A stretch of DNA of 64,000 bases from positions 143,760,691-143,824,690 of the forward strand of contig NC_080571.1 in NCBI RefSeq assembly GCF_030247185.1, in the 5' to 3' direction. This stretch comes from Malaya genurostris. Taxonomy: Eukaryota; Arthropoda; Insecta; Diptera; Culicidae. Shown here piece by piece: positions 58,430 to 64,000 of the stretch. Position 1 is the stretch's first letter. Each line of letters starts with the position of its first letter. Below the pieces are notes generated by a model. It saw nothing but the letters and a program-made list of their open reading frames with translations, did no database searches and was not told the origin of the DNA. Both the position numbers and the translations under genes were made by a program.

Positions 58430-59968
58430 GTTTCAGCTCAAATTTGTAGATTTCTCCTTTAATGAATGTAACGAAGGCTATGACGAGGCCTGTGTTTAAA
58501 ACTATGGCTCCAATGTTTTTGTAATGGTTTCTAGATGCGCTAGCTTATGACGGTTATGTACGTGTAACAGTTCCAAATTGGTGATGGGCTCAGATATTAA
58601 TTCCGATTCATTTACGTTCACTAAATGGAGTATAAGGATAGTGGGTTTGGTTTTTACTTTGAAAATCTTGCTGTTGAACTGCGTTCTATTGAGTTTTATG
58701 GAACAATTTTCGAATGCCACAAGGTATGTCCCTGTCAGATTTCTTGATCCAAAACCACAACTGTTCTGCATAAGTGTTGGTTCAATGGAGTTTTTTATCA
58801 GTACTCCAAGGTTTTCGATTGATTTGAGCTTCGAGAGCGTTGATGGCTGTGTAAAAATACAAGTACCAGGATTTCCTCGTAATATTGGATGGAGACATTT
58901 GTCGTTGGATATGTTGAAGAGATTTTGTATGTAACAAATACTGTTTTTCTCAATGTTATTGCATGGATGTTCTACCAGATACGATTCGTTGTTGCCAACA
59001 ATAGCGTTGGTAGCGTTTATTGCGATGATTTTGCCGTTTATTTGAATAGTTTCTATATGAAGTTGTACATATTCTCCTCGTCTAAGCTTGGGAATTTTGA
59101 TGAGGACTATTATGTCTGAATCGTTATGAAAAGCTACAGGTTCCAGAAACTCATAAGTTTGATCGTAGCTTTCAATTGATATGCCTTATGATTCCAACAG
59201 TTGCGTTGCAAATTCCAGTTCAGTAGGTTGTAAGAACTTTTTTGATATTATACCAAGTTTCGATAGTTGTATTGATTCGAAGATTGTCATCAGCTGGTGG
59301 TGGATCATGTCGATGATGAAGATGATGCTGTGTACGTGTAGAATGTGTTTCCAGTCGATTGGCTTGTCTAAACTCAACCTAGCTTGTTTTATTATGCTAT
59401 CACTTTCTATAGATTGTCTATAAGCTTCTTTTGTTAAATTGTTAATCCTGCTTTCAAATAACTCATTTACTCTGACCTGTTCATTGTTTTCTGCAATTAA
59501 AGCATTGTTTGAATATTTCAAAGATTCCAATTGATTTTCAATTTTGAGTAAATCTTCATTATCAAGGTTTCCCGTTATCATTTTCATAGTAGATCCAAGA
59601 AAATTGAGAGATCTTTTTGTTTTCCTTCGTTTTATAGTTAGATTTCCTAGTACAAAATAAGCTTGGCTATGTTTTTGTTTTAAAATGTTGACTATTTCGA
59701 TAATATTTGAATTTTCTTCTAGTTTGTTGATAATTGCTTCATATTGTTTTAAGATAATTCTAAATGAATACAGATTGAATTTGTGAATTAGTGTGTGGGA
59801 ACCTTCTTTAAAAAAAACGGGTTTTGTTTTGAAAGCAACAATGCCTGGATTGTTGTTTAGTTCGATTATTTCTACGTCAGAAGGACTGATGAAATCACAC
59901 CACAGAAGTATGATGTAACAATAAATTATAGTAACTCTGGGTGTCATCTTCCAGCTGTAAAGAAACAT
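58430..59968 (-). pseudogene. env: Element P Env (errantivirus F-like), frameshifted
   Basis: The frame 59,186-59,968 starts with a hydrophobic signal-like segment near residues 13-30. Near residue 119 there is a furin-type site (RRKTKR) followed by LNFLGSTMKMITGNLDNEDL, the conserved fusion-subunit start. A long helical stretch follows. After a shift near 59,185 the C-terminal half continues, with a frame at 58,502-58,771 (a CGFGSRNLTGTYLVAFENC-type core with paired cysteines). After a stop near 58,500 a membrane helix and basic tail can be read to about 58,430. It is more complete than O Env. In living errantiviruses such proteins mediate entry; this copy is interrupted. Confidence 0.82.
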
Positions 59969-60004
59969 TAAATTGAAGACAAATAATGGGATTATTAATT
60001 ATTG

Positions 60005-60755
60005 TTAGGGTAAATTATTTCGTTTTCGAGTTTTGTGGATTTTTCTTCCGCTCTCGTCAATTATGTTAGTTTTCCTGTTCTCTGTTACTTTTAGTTCTTG
60101 ATTTTGAGGTTGGTGTTTTAGATAATTTCGTTTTCTCTCGAAGATCGTGTCATTTAAAGATAAATTTTCAGGCTCTCCTCTGCTCTTGTTGAGTTTTTCT
60201 AAATCTCTGAGCTTCTTCTGTTCATATTTTTCAGAAAAGATTCTGTAGAATATCTCTTTTTGTCTAATTCTTTCTTCTAAATTCGGGTATCGTTTCCTCA
60301 TTTTTAAAGCCAAAGAATAGCTCTTTAGGGGTTCATTTTGTTTGCGAGTGTATTGATTCATTATAAATGGAGACTGCCAAATTAATTTTTGCTGTTTCTG
60401 ACAAATCTTTTGTTGTTTCTCTAATACTCCAGATGTTATGCAGTTCTCTCAACGTTCTGTGAACAATTTCAACCGTTCCGTTGGAAGAGGACTGCCCAAC
60501 ACTTGTATAATGGTATTCAACATCATTTTCTTCAAGGAACTCTTTAATTGTTGTTGAAGTGAATGATGCTTCTTGGTCCATGACGAGAAGGGAAGGTTTT
60601 CCTACGTTTGAAAAGAAGTGAGTTATAGCTTTAAGTATGTGTATAGCGTTGCGTGTCCTTAGACGGATCGCCATTGTTAGTCTTGAAAACTTATCGCATA
60701 ATGTTAGATAATGTTTGTTATTGATGATAAAAATGTTCATATGTACAATTTGCAA
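60005..60755 (-). pseudogene. pol: Element P integrase
   Basis: The frame 60,333-60,755 carries the integrase core: LCDKFSRLTMAIRLRT (first aspartate), SLLVMDQEASFTS (second), SSSNGTVEIVHRTLREL (glutamate). The frame 60,005-60,361 is the basic C-terminal region that ends before env, with a small overlap and frame change between them. The N-terminal zinc domain is absent, apparently deleted between 60,760 and 60,850. Confidence 0.82.
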
Positions 60756-60853
60756 CGGTTTCGTAGGTGTAAATGTTGATTAATTAGGCGGGACCGAAAT
60801 TGGTCTTTTTTATTATAGTTCTGTGATAGTTTCTAAATTAGGTTAGAGATTCT

Positions 60854-61434
60854 CTATCCTCGTTCGCTTCTTGCGGAATAATTTGGTTCGTCGGTATCCG
60901 CAGAGTGTTGTGTCATGTCGTCACTGGAGGAGGAGTTTGCGTTTATTTCTGTTTGCTGTTCTGGTTCAGGTTCGATACGAGAAAGTGCGTCCGCATTTGT
61001 GTTTAATGTTGCTTTTTTGTGCTTGATTTCGAATTCAAGTTCTTCTAAAGCAAGTTTCCAATGTAAAAGTCTTCGGTTTAAATCATTTTTCTGTCGGAGC
61101 CACACGTGTGGTTTGTGGTCCGTGCGTATTTCAAAATGGGTTCCATAAATGTACGGTTTAAAATGTTTTGTTGCCCAAACAATGGCTAACAATTCTTTTT
61201 CAGTAGCAGAATAGTTGCATTCTGCTGCATTCAAAGTTCTTTATGCGTATGCAACGCGTGTTCTTTACCGTCATCGAATTTTTGGAACAAAACTGCTCCG
61301 AGTGCGAAGTCGCTTGCGTCAGTTTCGAGAATAAATTTCTTGTTAAAATCAGGATATTTTAAAATGGGGTCGGTTGTCAGCAATCGTTTACAATCATTGA
61401 AGCAGTTAATGAATTGTTCGTTATGAATCATTTT
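60854..61434 (-). pseudogene. pol: Element P RT end and RNase H
   Basis: The frame 61,231-61,431 carries ILKYPDFNKKFILETDASD, the RT-RNase H connection with the RNase H aspartate. A stop and shift at about 61,235 lead to 60,854-61,234: CNYSATEKELLAIVWATKHF, IRTDHKPHVWL and NADALSRIEPEPEQ. The rest of RT, protease and gag are gone, cut by the satellite-bearing repeat at 61,437. Confidence 0.83.
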
Positions 61435-61436
61435 TT

Positions 61437-61569
61437 CATCCTTTTTGCCTTTCTCTATAGAAAGGTATTAGAATTGCTGGAAAAACCGACTTTCGAACGG
61501 AGCCTCGGAGACCCATAGTGTTATATACCATTCGACTCAGCTCGACGAGATCGGAAAATGTCTGTGTGT

Positions 61570-61654
<85 letters not shown>

Positions 61655-61686
61655 TGTGTATGTGTGTGCACTTTTCGAAGATATTT
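61437..61686 (+). repeat. Family S head with (TG)n tract
   Basis: It starts ttttgcctttctctatagaaagg and runs through gaaaaaccgactttcgaacgg and ccattcgactcagctcg to tgtctgtgtg. A (tg)n tract of about 110 bp (61,560-61,668) with a few tatg interruptions follows. The same head recurs at 63,556. Confidence 0.85.
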
Positions 61687-63030
61687 GAACGCGCTCAATT
61701 TTCTCAGAGATGGCTCAACCGATTTTAACAAACTTGGGCTCGTTTGAAAGCTACTATCGGGGCATTGATCAAGTTCGAAGATAAAATGGCTGTGACTTTT
61801 GGTTCCGGAGATATGATTGTATAAGTGACGTAACCGACAAAAAGCGTAGTATTTGAACGCGCTCAATTTTCTCAGAGATGGCTGAACCGATTTGAACAAA
61901 CTTGGACTCGTTTGAAAGCTACTGGCGGGCCATTGATCAAGTTCGAAGATCAAATGGCTGTGACTTTTGGTTCCGGAGATATGATTGTATAAGTGACGTA
62001 ACCGACAAAAAGCGTTGTATTTGAACGCGCTCAATTTTCGCAGAGATGGCTCAACCGATTTTAACAAACTTGGGCTCGTTTGAAAGCTACTATCGGGCAT
62101 TGATCAAGTTCGAAGATAAAATGGCTGTGACTTTTGGTTCCGGAGATATGATTGTATAAGTGACGTAACCGACAAAAAGCGTAGTATTTGAACGCGCTCA
62201 ATTTTCTCAGAGATGGCTGAACCGATTGAAACAAACTTGGACTCGTTTGAAAGCTACTGGCGGGTCATTGATCAAGTTCGAAGATCAAATGGCTGTGACT
62301 TTTGGTTCCGGAGATATGATTGTATAAGTGACGTAACCGACAAAAAGCGTTGTATTTGAACGCGCTCAATTTTCTCAGAGATGGCTCAACCGATTTTAAC
62401 AAACTTTGACTCGTTTGAAAGCTACTATCGGGGCATTGATCAAGTTCGAAGATAAAATGGCTGTGACTTTTGGTTCCGGAGATATGATTGTATAAGTGAC
62501 GTAACCGACAAAAAGCGTAGTATTTGAACGCGCTCAATTTTCTCAGAGATGGCTGAACCGATTTGAACAAACTTGGACTCGTTTGAAAGCTACTGGCGGG
62601 CCATTGATCAAGTTCGAAGATCAAATGGCTGTGACTTTTGGTTCCGGAGATATGATTGTATAAGTGACGTAACCGACAAAAAGCGTTGTATTTGAACGCG
62701 CTCAATTTTCTCAGAGATGGCTCAACCGATTTTAACAAACTTGGGCTCGTTTGAAAGCTACTATTGGGTCATTGATCAAGTTCGAAGATAAAATGGCTGT
62801 GACTTTTGGTTCCGGAGATATGATTGTATAAGTGACGTAACCGACAAAAAGCGTTGTATTTGAACGCGCTCAATTTTCTCAGAGATGGCTGATCCGATTT
62901 TAACAAACTTGGGCTCGTTTGAAAGCTACTGTCGGGCCGTTGATCAAGTTCGAAGATCAAATGGTTGTGACTTTTGGTTCAAGATATATGATGGTATAAG
63001 TGACGTAACCGACAAAACACGTTGATTTTT
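61687..63030 (+). repeat. 168-bp tandem satellite array, eight monomers in A/B dimers
   Basis: Monomers begin with gaacgcgctcaatttt at 61,687, 61,855, 62,023, 62,190, 62,358, 62,526, 62,694 and 62,862. Odd monomers carry gctcaaccg, tatcgggg and gataaaatgg; even ones carry gctgaaccg, ggcgggc and gatcaaatgg. Since 168 is a multiple of three, a minus-strand frame stays open through several monomers, but this is a by-product of the period. Confidence 0.95.
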
Positions 63031-63210
63031 ACCGCTCTTGTATATATAAGGGTGCCAAAATTTTGGGATCAACTCTATTTTCGTAAAGTTCTAGTGCTGA
63101 AAAGTTTAAGCACCTCGAAAAAAGCCTTCATGCAAAATTTGACCTAAATTGGACATGCTTAAGGGGTGCTGCCCGGTGGTAAAGGTTTGACAATTATCGA
63201 TCTTGAAAAA

Positions 63211-63512
63211 GCACCATAGGGGGGAGTACATGAAATTTCCAAAATCGAAAATTTTTTTTGATGGCAAAACTCTTAAAACTGCATAAAACATCGAAATTTA
63301 GTGTCATCTCAAAAAAAATTTTTTTTGAAAAAATCAACTTTCTGGGACTTAGAAAAATTTTCATATTCTTTCTAAGTCCCAAAAAGTCCATTTTTTCAAA
63401 AAAATTTTTTTTCGAGATGACACTAAATCTCGACGTTTCATGCAATTCTAAGCCTTTTGGCATCAAAATTTTTTTTTCGATTTCGAAAATTTCATGTACT
63501 CCCCCATATGGT
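63211..63512. repeat. Near-perfect 300-bp palindrome (foldback/MITE-like)
   Basis: Arms of about 150 bp meet near 63,362. The left arm begins accataggggggagtacatg and the right arm ends catgtactcccccatatggt. The inner ends are ctgggacttag and ctaagtccca. The arms contain long A/T homopolymers, and each arm gives a short mirrored reading frame. There is no coding capacity. Confidence 0.9.
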
Positions 63513-63535
63513 GATTTTTAAAGATATATAAAAAT

Positions 63536-63865
63536 TCCACTAAGTGGACTAAGAAGGGTTTTGCCTTTCTCTATAGAAAGGTATTAGAATTGCTGGAAAA
63601 ACCGACTTTCGAACGGAGCCTCGGAGACCCATAGTGTTATATACCATTCGACTCAGTTCGTCGAGATCGGAAAATGTCTGTGTGTGTGTGTATGTGTGTG
63701 TGTATGTGTGTGCACTTTTCGAAGATATTTGAACGCGCTCAATTTTCTCAGAGATGGCTGAACCGATTTTAACAAACTTGGGCTCGTTTGAAAGCTACTG
63801 CCGGGCCCTTGATCAAGTTCGAAGATCAAATGGTTGTGACTTTTCGTTCCAGATATAGATTAGCA
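63536..63865 (+). repeat. Family S, second member with one satellite monomer
   Basis: Begins ccactaagtggactaag, then the head gcctttctctatagaaagg seen at 61,441, a short tgtg/tatg tract (63,675-63,711), and a single monomer from 63,729. It differs from 61,437 by the short TG tract and by having one monomer. Confidence 0.85.
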
Positions 63866-64000
63866 TTACTGTTCTCATACAAATAGGCAACGCAAATGTC
63901 ATGCACTAGTTTGGAAAAATGATGCTGACTGTGTGACATAAACACTGAAGCATGCTTTTGTGAACTACTCGAATCAATCTGAATCAATTGGTGTCTAAAT
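63866..64000. other. No supported feature
   Basis: The last 135 bases show no gene and no match to the other repeats, apart from gcatgcttttg, which is too short to use. Confidence 0.5.

Noticed and set aside
61537..62738. Long minus-strand open frames with a 56-residue repeat
   Set aside because: The period (168 bp) is three times 56, so one open monomer makes all of them open. The residues follow the satellite exactly and there is no start context or domain.
61687..63030. CRISPR-like array
   Set aside because: Repeat units are adjacent with no unique spacers, are 168 bp long, and the context is eukaryotic. It is a satellite.
63258..63521. Paired reading frames on both strands of the palindrome
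   Set aside because: Each frame is the mirror image of the other because the DNA is an inverted repeat; the residues come from homopolymer runs.

Overview
The window looks like a transposon-dominated stretch of a culicine mosquito genome (Aedes or Culex type). I infer this from recognising its retrotransposon families, not from a database search. I find no host protein-coding gene, rRNA gene or intact tRNA gene. Almost everything that can be explained is a mobile element, a wreck of one, or a simple or satellite repeat, and the elements are nested several levels deep. The nesting gives a relative history: target-site duplications, shared insertions and shared mutations say which event came first.

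Layout. 1-2,862: mostly unclassified AT-rich sequence with small internal repeats. 2,863-9,785: a copy of a dispersed repeat, called family X here, split by an RNase-H-encoding non-LTR retrotransposon (I/Loa-like) that has itself been tandemly duplicated (2.74 kb twice). 10,484-15,866: a second X copy, split by a jockey-clade non-LTR element with a perfect 15-bp target-site duplication. 15,870-48,300: two tandem copies of a composite block. Each block holds errantivirus-like env sequence on the minus strand, then a Ty3/gypsy element (G) on the plus strand, whose reverse-transcriptase gene carries an X insertion at the same base. The first block (15.87-38.04 kb) later gained a 379-bp MITE, a roughly 1-kb insert in env, and a 10.3-kb insert holding a hAT transposase gene, a degenerate I-like element and a satellite-bearing repeat. 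The second block (38.04-48.3 kb) continues to 50,621, where G ends with its 3' LTR and a 4-bp target-site duplication.

50.6-61.4 kb: minus-strand errantivirus-like elements. Element O has gag, pol and env, and its env is split by the whole G element. Its gag is cut by a mariner relic. Fragment Q has only an integrase end. Element P has RT, integrase, env and a probable LTR. 61.4-63.9 kb: a satellite-bearing repeat with a 168-bp tandem array arranged as alternating A/B monomers, followed by a 300-bp near-perfect palindrome.

Functionally the encoded proteins are Gag, protease, reverse transcriptase, RNase H, integrase, Env and DNA transposases. Nearly all reading frames are broken by stops, frameshifts or deletions, so little here is likely to be autonomous. 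The best reading frame is the 888-codon RT-RNase H frame at 6,553-9,219, which still lacks most of its endonuclease domain. The most interesting non-coding signal is in family X: two copies carry TATA, initiator and DPE elements at textbook insect spacing. I did not find a convincing previously undescribed molecular system. The value lies in the nested chronology, the X family, and the possibility that this is a transposon-trapping (piRNA-like) locus or a partly false assembly duplication.
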